A stretch of DNA of 41,913 nt from an uncultured Mycoplasmatota bacterium (GTDB lineage Bacteria > Bacillota_I > Bacilli_A > RF39 > UBA660), in NCBI GenBank assembly GCA_900550255.1, contig URQZ01000009.1, forward strand, positions 1 through 41,913, given 5' to 3'. The translations under genes and the position numbers were made by a program. The notes beneath the pieces are model-generated. The model saw only the letters and a list, made by a program, of their open reading frames with translations. It was not told where the DNA came from and did not search any database. This document shows, one piece after another, positions 1 through 9,068 of this stretch; the stretch's first letter is position 1, and the number at the start of each line of letters is the position of its first letter.

Positions 1-2183
1 GTAAATATTTACAAATAAAAACTAAATATTTTGAATTAAACTACGTTAAAAATAAAAGTTTTGCAGGAAGTAAGCTTAATCCAACAGCTAATTTAAATGT
101 AAAATTACTTAACACTGATCGTGTTTGGTATTATAATCATCCAGAAGTTAGAAACTATGGCGCACCTTCTTTTTCTCTTGATGATAACGTAGGTGATCCT
201 AAATTACAAAAAAGCCTATACTCCGTAGACGGATTTGTTTCTATTGACGATTCTAATACAAATGTCTTTACAGAAAGTGGCGTTTTAGAAAAAAAAGAAA
301 GTAATAGTAAAGACATATATCTTTTTATGTATTTAAAAGATTTTGCTTTATGTCTTAAAGATTATTTTTCACTTACAGGATATCCTAATTTAATTCCAAG
401 ATATGCTTTAGGAAATTGGTGGAGTAGAAATACTAATTATAATGAAGACCAAATTAAAAATTTAGTTAATGAATTTGAACTAAATGAAATACCTTTATCT
501 ATTCTTTTACTTGATAAAAAATGGCATATAACTAGTCAAAAAAATAATGGATTTACATGGAATCCTGACTTATTTACAAATCCTAAAGAACTAATTTCCT
601 TTATCCACAGTAAAAACATAGCAGTAGGGCTTAATGTTAATCCTTTAGATGGTATTTATCCACAGGAAAAAAATTATGAAATTCTTACCAACTATTTACA
701 AAAAGATGAAAAAGGAAATATTCCGTTTAATGTTTTTGATCCTAAATGTATAGATGCCTATTTAAAAATACTAATTCATCCTTTAGAAAGTGATGGCGTC
801 GATTTCTTTTGGAATGATAGTGAAGAAGTAAACAAAAAAAATGATTTATTTGTTTTAAATCATTATCAATTTTTAGATAATATTAAAAATAAAAGGTCAA
901 TGATTTTAACTAGAAATTCCTCAGTAGCAGCTCATAGATATCCTGTTTTATATTCTGGTAAAACAATTGTAGGTTGGGATACACTAAAAACATTACCATA
1001 TTATAATGGTTGTGCTACTAATATTGGACTTACCTTTTTAGCCCATGATGTTGGTGGATACTATAAAGGTACAGAAGATAATGAACTATATACACGTTAT
1101 GTTCAACTTGCAACTTTTAGTCCAATTCTTAAATTTGGATCAGAAGATGGAAAATATTATAAAAGAGAACCTTGGAAATGGGGAATTAAAACTTATAGTA
1201 TTGTTAAAAAATACTTAAATTTGAGACACCGTTTAATACCATATATATATTCTGAATGTTATAAATATTCAAGATATGGAATGCCACTTATAATTCCTTT
1301 ATATTATAACGTTCCAACAATGTATGATGATTTAAATTTTAGAAATGAATACTTTTTTGGAAATGAATTATTCGTTTGCCCTATAACTACCAAAAAAGAA
1401 TATTTAATTAATCGTGTAATTCATAAATTTTATCTACCAGAGGGCGTATGGTATGACTTTGTAAATGGAAAAAAATTTATTGGTGGAAGAAAACATTTAT
1501 CATTCTTTAATGATGAAGATTATCCTGTTTTCGCAAAAGCTGGATCAATTGTTACTTTAAGTAATGATAATGAACTAAATAGTACCAAACCACCTAAAAA
1601 TTTGGAAATTCAAATCTTCCCAGGAAGAACTAATACATACAAAATGTATGAAGATGATGGTGTAACAGAAGCTTATAAAAGTGGAAATTATCTATTAACA
1701 GCAATTGATTATAACTACTTACCAAACAATTATACAGTTATAATTAGACCATTAGAGGGAAAAACAAATATTGTACCAGAAGTTAGAAATTATAAAATTG
1801 TCTTTAGAAATACGAAAGAAGCAAATGATGTTGTAGCATATTTCAATGATAATAAAATAGAAGTAAAAAAATATGTTAAAGGAACAGATTTTATCGTTGA
1901 GATTGAAAACGTTTCAACAATAGGTCAATTAACACTTAATTGTAAAGGAAAAAATATTGAAATAGATGCTGCTAGAATTATAAATGATGATATCGAATCA
2001 ATTATTTCAGATTTACAAATTAAAACATCATTAAAAGAAGAAATAGATGCTGTATTCTTTAGTAATTTACCTATTAAAAAGAAAAGAATTGAAGTTAGAA
2101 AATTAGCAAATAAAGGTTTAGAAAAGAATTTTGTAAAGTTATTTTTAAAACTTCTAGAGTACATTGATCAAATATATAGATAA
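1..2183 (+). CDS. GH31 family alpha-glucosidase (5' truncated by window)
   Basis: An exo-acting alpha-glycosidase of glycoside hydrolase family 31, releasing glucose or related sugars from alpha-linked oligosaccharides. The frame is open from base 3, so the ATG at 327 is internal and the N-terminus lies outside the window; 727 codons are visible. The N-terminal beta-sandwich comes first, then the (beta/alpha)8 barrel signature RYALGNWWSRN. The expected Asp nucleophile sits in FFWNDSEE (about visible residue 272) and the acid/base Asp in VGWDT (about 326), followed by LAHDVGGYYKG. The C-terminus holds the DUF5110-type beta domains (FPGRTNTYKMYEDDGVTE). No signal peptide can be judged because the start is missing. 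The last ~70 residues are a lysine-rich helical extension beyond the usual family end. Family call is firm; substrate is inferred. Confidence 0.93.
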   Translation, partial: KYLQIKTKYFELNYVKNKSFAGSKLNPTANLNVKLLNTDRVWYYNHPEVRNYGAPSFSLDDNVGDPKLQKSLYSVDGFVSIDDSNTNVFTESGVLEKKESNSKDIYLFMYLKDFALCLKDYFSLTGYPNLIPRYALGNWWSRNTNYNEDQIKNLVNEFELNEIPLSILLLDKKWHITSQKNNGFTWNPDLFTNPKELISFIHSKNIAVGLNVNPLDGIYPQEKNYEILTNYLQKDEKGNIPFNVFDPKCIDAYLKILIHPLESDGVDFFWNDSEEVNKKNDLFVLNHYQFLDNIKNKRSMILTRNSSVAAHRYPVLYSGKTIVGWDTLKTLPYYNGCATNIGLTFLAHDVGGYYKGTEDNELYTRYVQLATFSPILKFGSEDGKYYKREPWKWGIKTYSIVKKYLNLRHRLIPYIYSECYKYSRYGMPLIIPLYYNVPTMYDDLNFRNEYFFGNELFVCPITTKKEYLINRVIHKFYLPEGVWYDFVNGKKFIGGRKHLSFFNDEDYPVFAKAGSIVTLSNDNELNSTKPPKNLEIQIFPGRTNTYKMYEDDGVTEAYKSGNYLLTAIDYNYLPNNYTVIIRPLEGKTNIVPEVRNYKIVFRNTKEANDVVAYFNDNKIEVKKYVKGTDFIVEIENVSTIGQLTLNCKGKNIEIDAARIINDDIESIISDLQIKTSLKEEIDAVFFSNLPIKKKRIEVRKLANKGLEKNFVKLFLKLLEYIDQIYR

Positions 2184-2194
2184 GAATTTAAAAT

Positions 2195-2223
2195 TTGATT
2201 AAAGATTTAATAAGTGCTATACT
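2195..2223 (+). promoter_or_regulatory. Sigma-A-type promoter for the LtaS-like gene
   Basis: TTGATT (2195-2200), a 17-base spacer and TATACT (2218-2223), 33 bases before the ATG at 2256. It lies between the GH31 stop and the next gene, so the LtaS-like gene probably has its own promoter. Confidence 0.6.
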
Positions 2224-2255
2224 TATAGAGTTAAAAGTTTTTTGAGGTGAACAAA

Positions 2256-4310
2256 ATGAAAAAAATAAAAGATTATAATTTTAAAGAAAAAATGGGTAAT
2301 TTTAAGGTTAAATCACAAAATTATGTTAAAACAAATATTTTATTTATGACTTTTGTTATATCTTCAGTTATAAATGGATGCTTAATTAGATTTTTAACCG
2401 TTAAAAATTACTTTGATATAAAACCAATTATTGCTGATTTAGCTATTATATTAATATTAGGAGCTTTTGGTTATTTTATAAAACCAAAGCACCAATTTAA
2501 ATACTTTTTCACAATATCATGTATTTTTGTAGTTTTATGTGTTATTAATTCAATGTATTATACAAATTACTTATCATTCGCATCATTTTCTTTATTAGAA
2601 ACATCATTACAAGTAGTGGACGTAGGAGATGCTGTTGTAGAAAATGTCATGGAAATGAAGGATTTCTGCTATATTTGGCAAATTCTAGCTATGATTTTTG
2701 TTCATAAAAGTCTAAAAAAGAAAAAGTATTATGATCGCGTTTCAAAGATAGAGGTTGGTCGCATTAGAGCTGTAAACACTTTAATTGTTGGACTTATTTT
2801 AATTGGATTATTTATTTCAACAATGAGTTCTATTGATATTAGTCGTCTTAGTAAACAATGGAACCGTGAATATATTGTTATGCGTTTTGGTATTTATACA
2901 TATCAAATAAACGATTTATTCGCAACTGTAAAATCACAATTAAACCCATTATTTGGTTATGATAAAAATGCTAAAAAATTTAGAGAATACTATGAAAATA
3001 AAAAAGATGAAACTAAAACAAATGAATATACAGATATGTTTAAAGGTAAAAACATTTTACTAATACACGCTGAAAGTATTCAAAACTTTACTTTAAATAC
3101 AAGTTTTAACGGTGTAGATGTTGCGCCAAATTTAAAAAAACTTGCTAGTGAAGGATTATACTTTTCTAACTTTTATGCTCAAGAGAGTGTTGGAACTAGT
3201 AGTGATAGTGAGTTTACTCTTAGTACATCTCTTATGCCAGCTAGTAGTGGAACTGTTTTTGTTAGCTACTGGGATAGAGAATATGAAACTCTACAAAAAT
3301 TATTAAAAAAACAAGGGTATTATACTTTTAGTATGCATGGTAATAACTGTTCCTTCTGGAATCGTAATAATGCTCATAAAAGTCTTGGATATGAAAAATT
3401 CTATTGTTACAATAAAGATTTCAATATTGATGAAACAATTGGATTAGGATTATCTGATAAATCATTCTTTAGACAAGCTAGTGAAAAAATCAAAAAAATA
3501 AGTGATGAACATACTAACTTTATGGGAACTTTGATTATGCTTACTAATCATACACCATTTTCAGATATTGAAAGTCATAGTGATTATGAAGTAACATATA
3601 AATATAAGAAAACAAATGAAGAGACAGGACAAGAAGAGGAAGTTACTGCTCCATACATGGAAGGAACTAAACTTGGAAATTACTTTAAATCAGTTCATTA
3701 TGCTGATGAGGCTATAGGTCAATTAATTGATGAATTAGATCAAAATGGTGTTCTTGATAATACTGTAATCGTCATCTATGGAGATCATGACGCAAAATTG
3801 AAAAAATCAGAATTTAAACGTTTCTATAATTACGATCCTGAGACTGATTCTGTTTTAGACAAAGATGATCCTAATTATAAAGAAGTAGATTATTATCAAT
3901 ATGAATTAAATCGTAAAGTACCATTTATTATTTGGTCAAAAGATAATAAAGATAAAGCCAAAGAAACAAAAAAAATAATGGGTATGTATGATGTAATGCC
4001 AACTTTAGGAAATATGTTTGGATTCAAAAGTAAATATGCTTTAGGACATGATATATTTAGTATTGATGAAAATGTTGTATTCTTCCCAGATGGAAATTGG
4101 TTAACTGATAAAATGTATTATAATCAAAGTAAAGAAGAAGGAAAACTATTGAATCCTGATGATACTGTTAGTGTTGATTATATTCAAAAATATAATAAAT
4201 TAGCTGATGAAGCCGTTTCTATTTCTGATTCAATTATTGTATATGACTTAATTAAAAAGGAAGAAGCAAAAGAGAAATTAACAAGTGAGGTAACAAATGA
4301 AAGCAAATAA
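2256..4310 (+). CDS. LtaS-type glycerol phosphate polymerase (sulfatase fold)
   Basis: Membrane enzyme of the lipoteichoic acid synthase family, which transfers glycerol phosphate from phosphatidylglycerol to a growing polymer on the outer face of the membrane. About five hydrophobic helices fill residues 25-190 and an extracellular sulfatase-fold domain follows. NILLIHAESIQNF opens the catalytic domain. The motif GTSSDSEFTLSTSLMP carries the expected catalytic Thr, and YGDHDAK carries metal ligands near the end. The length of 684 aa is typical. I chose ATG 2256 because GAGGTG at 2244-2249 is its ribosome binding site; the GTG at 2247 lies inside that site. The last 14 bases overlap the next gene, implying translational coupling. 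It could instead be an LTA primase or another LtaS paralogue; the window does not decide this. Confidence 0.9.
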   Translation: MKKIKDYNFKEKMGNFKVKSQNYVKTNILFMTFVISSVINGCLIRFLTVKNYFDIKPIIADLAIILILGAFGYFIKPKHQFKYFFTISCIFVVLCVINSMYYTNYLSFASFSLLETSLQVVDVGDAVVENVMEMKDFCYIWQILAMIFVHKSLKKKKYYDRVSKIEVGRIRAVNTLIVGLILIGLFISTMSSIDISRLSKQWNREYIVMRFGIYTYQINDLFATVKSQLNPLFGYDKNAKKFREYYENKKDETKTNEYTDMFKGKNILLIHAESIQNFTLNTSFNGVDVAPNLKKLASEGLYFSNFYAQESVGTSSDSEFTLSTSLMPASSGTVFVSYWDREYETLQKLLKKQGYYTFSMHGNNCSFWNRNNAHKSLGYEKFYCYNKDFNIDETIGLGLSDKSFFRQASEKIKKISDEHTNFMGTLIMLTNHTPFSDIESHSDYEVTYKYKKTNEETGQEEEVTAPYMEGTKLGNYFKSVHYADEAIGQLIDELDQNGVLDNTVIVIYGDHDAKLKKSEFKRFYNYDPETDSVLDKDDPNYKEVDYYQYELNRKVPFIIWSKDNKDKAKETKKIMGMYDVMPTLGNMFGFKSKYALGHDIFSIDENVVFFPDGNWLTDKMYYNQSKEEGKLLNPDDTVSVDYIQKYNKLADEAVSISDSIIVYDLIKKEEAKEKLTSEVTNESK

Positions 4311-4944
4311 AAAGAAAAGAAAATTAAAAACATCCTTTATATTAACGATTTTAATAATAATAATAATCGCAATTTTAGGTTTTTGCATTAAAGACATCTT
4401 CGATAGTTTAAATACTAAATCACAAAAGAAAGTTGAAGTACTTGATACTATTAAAGGGTATGGATATCAACTTAATGAAAATGATCCTGAGTATTTTAAA
4501 GAATTATTCAAAAAATTAAAAAAAGAATTAGAAAGTGACGATATGGATGAAGAAGAATATGCTAAAATAATGAGTAAAATGTTTATAGCAGATTTCTATT
4601 CATTAGATTGTGCAATCAACAAAAATGATGTTGGTGGAACACAATTTGTTTATAAAGATTATCAAAATGATTTTGAATCTTATGCTAAAGATACTGTTTA
4701 TCGTTACGTAGAAAATAACATCTATAAAAATAGAAAGCAATCATTACCAAATGTTGAAAAAGTGTCGGTTTCAAAAATTGAACAAGATGATTATGAAACA
4801 GAAGTAGCAAGTGATGATAAAGCTTATTATGTAACTTTAAAAATTACATATAAAGAAGATTTACAATATCCAACCGAAAGTAATTTAATCTTAATTCATA
4901 GTAATGATAAACTAGAAATAGCTGCAATGAATTATGAAAAATAA
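4297..4944 (+). CDS. Single-pass membrane-anchored protein coupled to LtaS-like gene
   Basis: Unrecognised family. A lysine-rich N-terminus (about 12 residues) is followed by one strong hydrophobic helix (SFILTILIIIIIAILGFCI, residues ~13-31), and then an acidic, mostly helical ectodomain of about 180 residues ending in a beta-rich stretch. No lipobox is seen, so it is probably anchored by the uncleaved helix and faces outward. The start overlaps the end of the LtaS-like gene by 14 bases, with AGTGAGG upstream as ribosome binding site, and a strong terminator follows at once, so the two genes form a closed operon. The context suggests an accessory role in teichoic acid synthesis or envelope assembly; this is inference only. 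Confidence 0.75.
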   Translation: MKANKKKRKLKTSFILTILIIIIIAILGFCIKDIFDSLNTKSQKKVEVLDTIKGYGYQLNENDPEYFKELFKKLKKELESDDMDEEEYAKIMSKMFIADFYSLDCAINKNDVGGTQFVYKDYQNDFESYAKDTVYRYVENNIYKNRKQSLPNVEKVSVSKIEQDDYETEVASDDKAYYVTLKITYKEDLQYPTESNLILIHSNDKLEIAAMNYEK

Positions 4945-4945
4945 G

Positions 4946-4975
4946 AAAAAGACACAAAATTCCTTGTGTCTTTTT
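4946..4975 (+). terminator. Rho-independent terminator of the LtaS operon
   Basis: Perfect 12-base arms (4946-4957 and 4964-4975, core GACACAA/TTGTGTC) with a 6-base loop, ending in a T run. A second hairpin, TGTGATAA/TTATCACA, lies at 4979-4998. Confidence 0.9.
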
Positions 4976-5084
4976 ATGTGTGATAATTTCTTATCACATT
5001 AATATTATGTACATAGATTAAATTTATATACAAAAAAAAATAAAAAAAAAGAATTATTGTGTTATAATATGGGATCAAGGACGT

Positions 5085-5791
5085 GATTTTATTAAAGATG
5101 AAACTTTATATTTATATCCTCTAATAATTGATTCATATAGAAAACTAATGTCAAAATATATAGAATTAACTAATTTAACTGGAGAAAAATATATAACTAA
5201 AATAGAAGAATTAAAAACGACAAGATTAAAAAATTTACAAGAAAATCTTTAGAAAAACTAGGAATTGAATATAAACCAAATGCCGTTTATTCAAATAAAA
5301 AAGTAGATACAAATAAAAAAATAGCAGGTGTTGAACTTATTCAAGATATTAGTTCAATAAAATTAGGAATTGAAAATATGATTAGTACAATGAAATCAAT
5401 GATTGTTCTAATAATTGTTGTAGCAGTTATTTTAGGTATTGTTATTATCTATAACTTAGGAGTTTTATCATTTACAGAAAAACAATATCAATTTGCAACT
5501 TTAAAAGTGTTAGGATTTAAAGATAAACAAATCAAAAAGATTTATACTAAACAAAATAATTGGATTACACTTATTTCAATTATTATAGGACTTCCTTTAG
5601 GATACTTACTTTTAAACTTCATCTTTGTTTCAGCTCTATCAGACGGTTATGACTTTAATGCTAAAGTAGAATTAATATCTTATATATATGCCGCACTCGG
5701 TACGCTTATTGTCTCTTTTATTGTTTCAAAAATATTAGATAAGAAAGTAAATAAAATAGATATGGTTACAAGTCTAAAAGGAAATGAATAA
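5085..5791 (+). pseudogene. FtsX/MacB-type ABC permease C-terminal remnant
   Basis: Only the C-terminal part of an ABC transporter permease of the FtsX family remains. One open frame runs through DETLYLYPLIIDSYRKL to a TAG at 5250-5252. The sequence continues in another frame with LEKLGIEYKPNAVYSNKK. The ATG at 5378 begins the part that reads cleanly for 137 residues: a membrane helix, the characteristic ATLKVLGFKDKQIKKIY loop, then two more helices and a short KxNKIDMVTSLKGNE tail. Intact members have about 350-1100 residues with an ectodomain, so the N-terminal half, the ectodomain and any ATPase partner are gone. An extended -10 (TGTTATAAT, 5060-5068) lies just upstream. A 27-codon permease-like start elsewhere (28156-28239) may be a relic of the same family. 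Confidence 0.75.
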
Positions 5792-5823
5792 AAAAATTTT
5801 GTATGAAATACAAAGTTTTTTTT
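5790..5823 (+). terminator. Terminator after the permease remnant
   Basis: A-rich left arm ending TTTTGTAT (to 5804) pairs with ATACAAAG plus a T8 run (5808-5823), with one G-U pair and a 3-base loop. It insulates the next gene. Confidence 0.85.
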
Positions 5824-5840
5824 AAAACTTACTAACTGTG

Positions 5841-5869
5841 TTGTTAAAGTTCTGTAAATATGATACAAT
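5841..5869 (+). promoter_or_regulatory. Sigma-A-type promoter for the lipoprotein gene
   Basis: TTGTTA (5841-5846), a 17-base spacer and TACAAT (5864-5869), 27 bases before the ATG at 5897. Both hexamers are close to consensus. Confidence 0.75.
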
Positions 5870-5896
5870 TACAGTGTTAAGATAGGAGAAATCAAT

Positions 5897-6313
5897 ATGA
5901 AAAAAATATTAATTATAAATGTCGTACTTGTTATGATATTTACACTTTCAATGTGTGGTTGTTCAAAAAAAGAAACAAAAGTTAAGAGTGTAAAAAAAGA
6001 AAAGGTAGTTCAAAATAAAGAAAAAGATGTTGTAAAAAATCAAAAAATAGAAAATTTTAAAATGACAAATACTTCTTTGAAATATGATGGTGGTTATTCT
6101 ACTTTAGAAACTGATGTAAAAAATATTTCAAATGAAACTAATTATTTAAAATCATTTGATATTATTGTAAAAGATAAAAGTGGTAAAGAAATGATAAAAT
6201 TAGTAGGTTATATTGGTGAAGAAATTTCAGCTGGTGAAACGAAGAAAATAATAAGTAAAACGGATATGGATCTTTCAAAAGCTGGTAGTGTAGAATATAC
6301 CATAAATAGATAA
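5897..6313 (+). CDS. Small lipoprotein with beta-sandwich (FxLYD-like) domain
   Basis: Surface lipoprotein of 138 aa. A basic start and hydrophobic stretch lead to a lipobox ending in Cys (LSMCGC, Cys20 or Cys22), then a lysine-rich linker (residues ~23-52). The last ~85 residues look like the extracellular beta-sandwich found in FxLYD/DUF4352-type lipoproteins: FKMTNTSLKYDGGYSTLETDVKN, then DIIVKDKSGKEM and GYIGEEISAGETKKI. These domains are thought to bind or shield at the cell surface; no ligand can be named. It has its own promoter, is preceded by a terminator, and is followed 21 bases later by the relic of a second lipoprotein start. The family assignment is by pattern only. Confidence 0.7.
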   Translation: MKKILIINVVLVMIFTLSMCGCSKKETKVKSVKKEKVVQNKEKDVVKNQKIENFKMTNTSLKYDGGYSTLETDVKNISNETNYLKSFDIIVKDKSGKEMIKLVGYIGEEISAGETKKIISKTDMDLSKAGSVEYTINR

Positions 6314-6334
6314 AGGTTTAAAAGGAAAAATAAA

Positions 6335-6430
6335 GTGAAAAAACTTTTATTAACCATTGCACTATTTGGTATTTCATGATGCACAAATAATAAAAATACA
6401 ACTAAAGTAAAATTAGAATATGATAAATAA
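6335..6430 (+). pseudogene. Truncated lipoprotein start (signal peptide relic)
   Basis: A GTG at 6335 after AAGGAAAAATAAA starts a typical lipoprotein signal peptide, MKKLLLTIALFGIS. An in-frame TGA (6377-6379) stands one residue before the lipobox Cys, and the frame then reads CTNNKNTTKVKLEYDK to TAA. It is probably the decayed duplicate of a lipoprotein like its upstream neighbour. Confidence 0.5.
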
Positions 6431-6470
6431 GTAAATAAAATTCTTTTGTTATAAAGTAGAGGAGATAATA

Positions 6471-7160
6471 ATGATAAAATTAGTTTTAGTAAGACATGGA
6501 CAAAGCATTTGGAATTTAGAAAATCGCTTTACAGGATGGACAGATGTCGAATTATCAGAAAATGGTATTAAAGAAGCCAAAGAAGCTGGAATTGTATTAA
6601 AACAAAAAGGATTTACGTTTGATATAGCTTTCACATCTGTATTGAAAAGAGCAAATGACACCTTAAATTATATTTTAGAAGAACTAGATTTGAAAGATAT
6701 CCCTATAAATTATAGTTATAAGTTAAATGAAAGACATTATGGAGCACTACAAGGATTAAATAAAGATGAAACAAGAAAAAAATATGGAGAAAATCAAGTC
6801 TTACTTTGGAGAAGAAGTGCTGATGTAAGACCACCTTCTTTAACGAAAGATGATCTACGATATCCAGGTAATGATCCTAAATATAGTAATTTAAAAGAAT
6901 CAGAACTACCACTTACAGAAAATCTAATAGATACTATTAAAAGAGTAGTTGAATACTATAATTCTGATATAAAAAAAGAATTGGAACAATCAAAAAAAGT
7001 AATCATAGTAGCACATGGAAATAGTTTAAGAGGATTAATGAAATATTTGGATAATTTAACAGATGAAGAAGTAATAAAACTAGAAATAGAAACAGGTAAT
7101 CCTATTTGTTATGAACTAGATGATAATTTAAAACCAATTAAACATTATTATTTAAAATAA
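6471..7160 (+). CDS. gpmA: 2,3-bisphosphoglycerate-dependent phosphoglycerate mutase
   Basis: Cytosolic glycolytic enzyme interconverting 3- and 2-phosphoglycerate through a phosphohistidine. The catalytic motif VRHGQSIWN places the nucleophilic His at residue 9. FTGWTDVELSENG, the acid residue in ERHYGALQGLNKDE, the RRSADVRPP loop and the second His in AHGNSLRG are all present. At 229 aa it has the usual length, with the C-terminal PICYELD segment typical of GpmA rather than the short phosphatases found later in this window. The ribosome binding site GAGGAG precedes ATG 6471, and an extended -10-like TGTTATAAA lies about 25 bases upstream. A strong terminator follows, so it is monocistronic. 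Confidence 0.97.
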   Translation: MIKLVLVRHGQSIWNLENRFTGWTDVELSENGIKEAKEAGIVLKQKGFTFDIAFTSVLKRANDTLNYILEELDLKDIPINYSYKLNERHYGALQGLNKDETRKKYGENQVLLWRRSADVRPPSLTKDDLRYPGNDPKYSNLKESELPLTENLIDTIKRVVEYYNSDIKKELEQSKKVIIVAHGNSLRGLMKYLDNLTDEEVIKLEIETGNPICYELDDNLKPIKHYYLK

Positions 7161-7162
7161 TC

Positions 7163-7187
7163 AAAAAACCAGCAATACTGGTTTTTT
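7163..7187 (+). terminator. Terminator of gpmA
   Basis: AAAAAACCAG (7163-7172) pairs with CTGGTTTTTT (7178-7187) around the loop CAATA. The arms are perfect and symmetric, so it may also serve the convergent broken gene. Confidence 0.9.
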
Positions 7188-7190
7188 AGT

Positions 7191-7695
7191 TTATTCCATA
7201 TAAGTTAGATCTTTAAATAAACCGATATGTGGTGGAAAAAAAGGAAAAAAGATAAAACTGAATAATAATAAAATAACTAGAAATGAAATATTACATGGAC
7301 AATTGTTTTTGTTTTTTATATAAGCATATATTTGACCTAGAAGAGTTGCTATAAAAAAACTACTAATATCTAAAAAGGCATAGTTAGTTCCGATAATCTC
7401 TGTGTATGCATAGAAAAAAACAATGATAAAGGATAAAGCAATAATTAATCCTGTTACATACACAATTGATACTTTTATTTTTTACAAAAAATTCAATAAT
7501 AATTGTTATTAACATAGGAAAAAATAAAAGTTTTAAATGTTCCCAAGTGCTTTCATTAACAGCACTAAAAATGCCTACTATATGATTATTATTTGAAAAA
7601 GCAAATGTAAAATAGTACCAAGTATTAGTATAAAGACAGTACTTAAAATTTCAAATAATAAAAAATTTTTTTCTTTTTTAATATTTCCTTAATTA
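7191..7695 (-). pseudogene. DUF6512-family membrane protein, frameshifted
   Basis: Reading the minus strand from about 7690, the frames give FEILSTVFILILGTIL, then after a shift NNNHIVGIFSAVNESTWEHL with KLLFFPMLITIIIEFF. After a second shift they give YVTGLIIALSFIIVFFYAY, ending FFPPHIGLFKDLTYME. The NESTWEHLKLLFFPM and FPPHIxLFKDxxT motifs belong to the DUF6512 family of small multi-pass membrane proteins. The last 90 residues (7191-7463) remain open. At least two indels break the gene and no good start codon is left. Function of the family is unknown. Confidence 0.75.
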
Positions 7696-7764
7696 GACTT
7701 ATGTAATATAATTAAAAATATATTTAAATAGTGGAATTAAATAAAATATAGTGAATATAATCAT

Positions 7765-8421
7765 ATGGACAAACTTTTTGAAAGGAAGATGATTATCAAT
7801 AAAATATTAATTCCTAAATATTCTAATTTAGAAGAAATAATTAATTCAGTTTCACATGGAATAGGTTCAATTTTAAGTATTTATGGTTTAGTTTTATTAA
7901 AAAATACCAAAAGTATAGAGGCATTAGTATTTGGAATAACGTTGTTTTTACTTTATACTATCTCTTGTATTTACCACGCTATACCTTTTAATTTAGAAAT
8001 AAAAAAACTATTTAGATTATTAGATCATTGTATGGTTTTCTTATTAGTATTTGGAACAATTGTCCCTGTTGCGTTAGTTGGAATAGGTAAAATAAGCGGC
8101 GTTATATATTTTTTCCTTGTTTTAATTTTAACTATTATTGGTTTAATATTTACAATAACTAAATTGGATAAAGTGCAAATATTAGAGGTTATTTGTCATT
8201 TAATAAATGGATGGGGAATTATCTTGTTTTCAAAAACACTAATTACAAATTGCGGAATACTAAGTTTTATATTTATTATGTTAGGTGGTATGGTTTATAC
8301 GATTGGAGCCGTTTTATATTGTAGAGGAGCTAAAAAAAAATACTATCATTCAGTATTTCATTTTTTTTGTTTATTTGGTTCATTTTTTCATTTTTTAGCT
8401 ATTTATTTAATTTGTTTTTGA
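7765..8421 (+). CDS. Hemolysin III / PAQR-family membrane protein
   Basis: A seven-helix integral membrane protein of the HlyIII (bacterial PAQR) family. The conserved metal-site motifs are there: SVSHGIGS near residue 30, IYHA in the second helix region, LLDHCMVFLLVFGT in the middle, and YHSVFHFFCLFGSFFH at the C-terminus. The length of 218 aa is normal. The start is uncertain: ATG 7765 has no clear ribosome binding site, while ATG 7789 has GAAAGGAAG directly before it with short spacing; the family core begins after both. The gene ends in TGA and its last 23 bases overlap the convergent DedA gene. The name hemolysin is historical; the real role is unproven, and hydrolase or lipid-linked activity is suspected for the superfamily. 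Confidence 0.9.
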   Translation: MDKLFERKMIINKILIPKYSNLEEIINSVSHGIGSILSIYGLVLLKNTKSIEALVFGITLFLLYTISCIYHAIPFNLEIKKLFRLLDHCMVFLLVFGTIVPVALVGIGKISGVIYFFLVLILTIIGLIFTITKLDKVQILEVICHLINGWGIILFSKTLITNCGILSFIFIMLGGMVYTIGAVLYCRGAKKKYYHSVFHFFCLFGSFFHFLAIYLICF

Positions 8422-9025
8422 TATAAGTAATTAATATTGGTAATAAAGATAATATAACGATGGCAATAATAATTAAAGTAAAGTGTTCTTGAACAGCTTC
8501 GATATTACCAAATAAGTATCCCATTGTTAAAAATAATGAAACCCATACAATTCCACCAATGGCATTATATTTTATAAATTTAGGATAATGAAGTTCTCCC
8601 ATTCCAACAACAAATGGAACAATAGTTCTAATTATGGGCATAAAACGAGCTAATAATACAGCCGTTCCTCCATATTGTTTTACTAAGTCTTCAGCTTTTT
8701 TTAGGTTTTCATCTTTTATTAATTTGAATTTTTTATTATTTAGTATTTTTTTACCAAAGTGTTTTCCAATTTCATAGTTAACAGTATCACCTAGAATAGC
8801 ACTCATTATGATTATTATAATTAGTAACCAAAAGTTCATTTTTCCAATAGCAGCAAATGTACCAGCAGCAAAAATTAATGAATCTCCAGGTAAAAATGGT
8901 AAGAAAACTAAACCTGTTTCACAAAAAATAATTATAAACAATATGGGATATATAAAATTTCCATATTCTTGAATAAATTGTCCTATATATTGATTACAAT
9001 GTAGTAAAAAATCAATTAATTGCAT
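8399..9025 (-). CDS. DedA-family membrane protein
   Basis: Member of the DedA/VTT (SNARE-associated) family, which contains the undecaprenyl-phosphate and phospholipid flippases. Diagnostic motifs are present: FCETGLVFLPFLPGDSLIF near residue 35, GDTVNYEIGKHFG near residue 80, and the Arg-rich reentrant segment ARFMPIIRTIVPFVVGM followed by FIKYNAIGGIVWV. The length of 208 aa is standard, with about four to five membrane segments. TAAGGAGG stands just before the ATG, a near-perfect ribosome binding site. It lies 43 bases after the CmpB-like gene on the same strand and ends inside the convergent hemolysin III gene. A role in recycling the wall lipid carrier is inferred from the family. Confidence 0.93.
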   Translation of the reverse strand: MQLIDFLLHCNQYIGQFIQEYGNFIYPILFIIIFCETGLVFLPFLPGDSLIFAAGTFAAIGKMNFWLLIIIIIMSAILGDTVNYEIGKHFGKKILNNKKFKLIKDENLKKAEDLVKQYGGTAVLLARFMPIIRTIVPFVVGMGELHYPKFIKYNAIGGIVWVSLFLTMGYLFGNIEAVQEHFTLIIIAIVILSLLPILITYIKNKLNK

Positions 9026-9068
9026 TTATATCCTCCTTAACTTTATCAATTATAATATAAAAAATTAA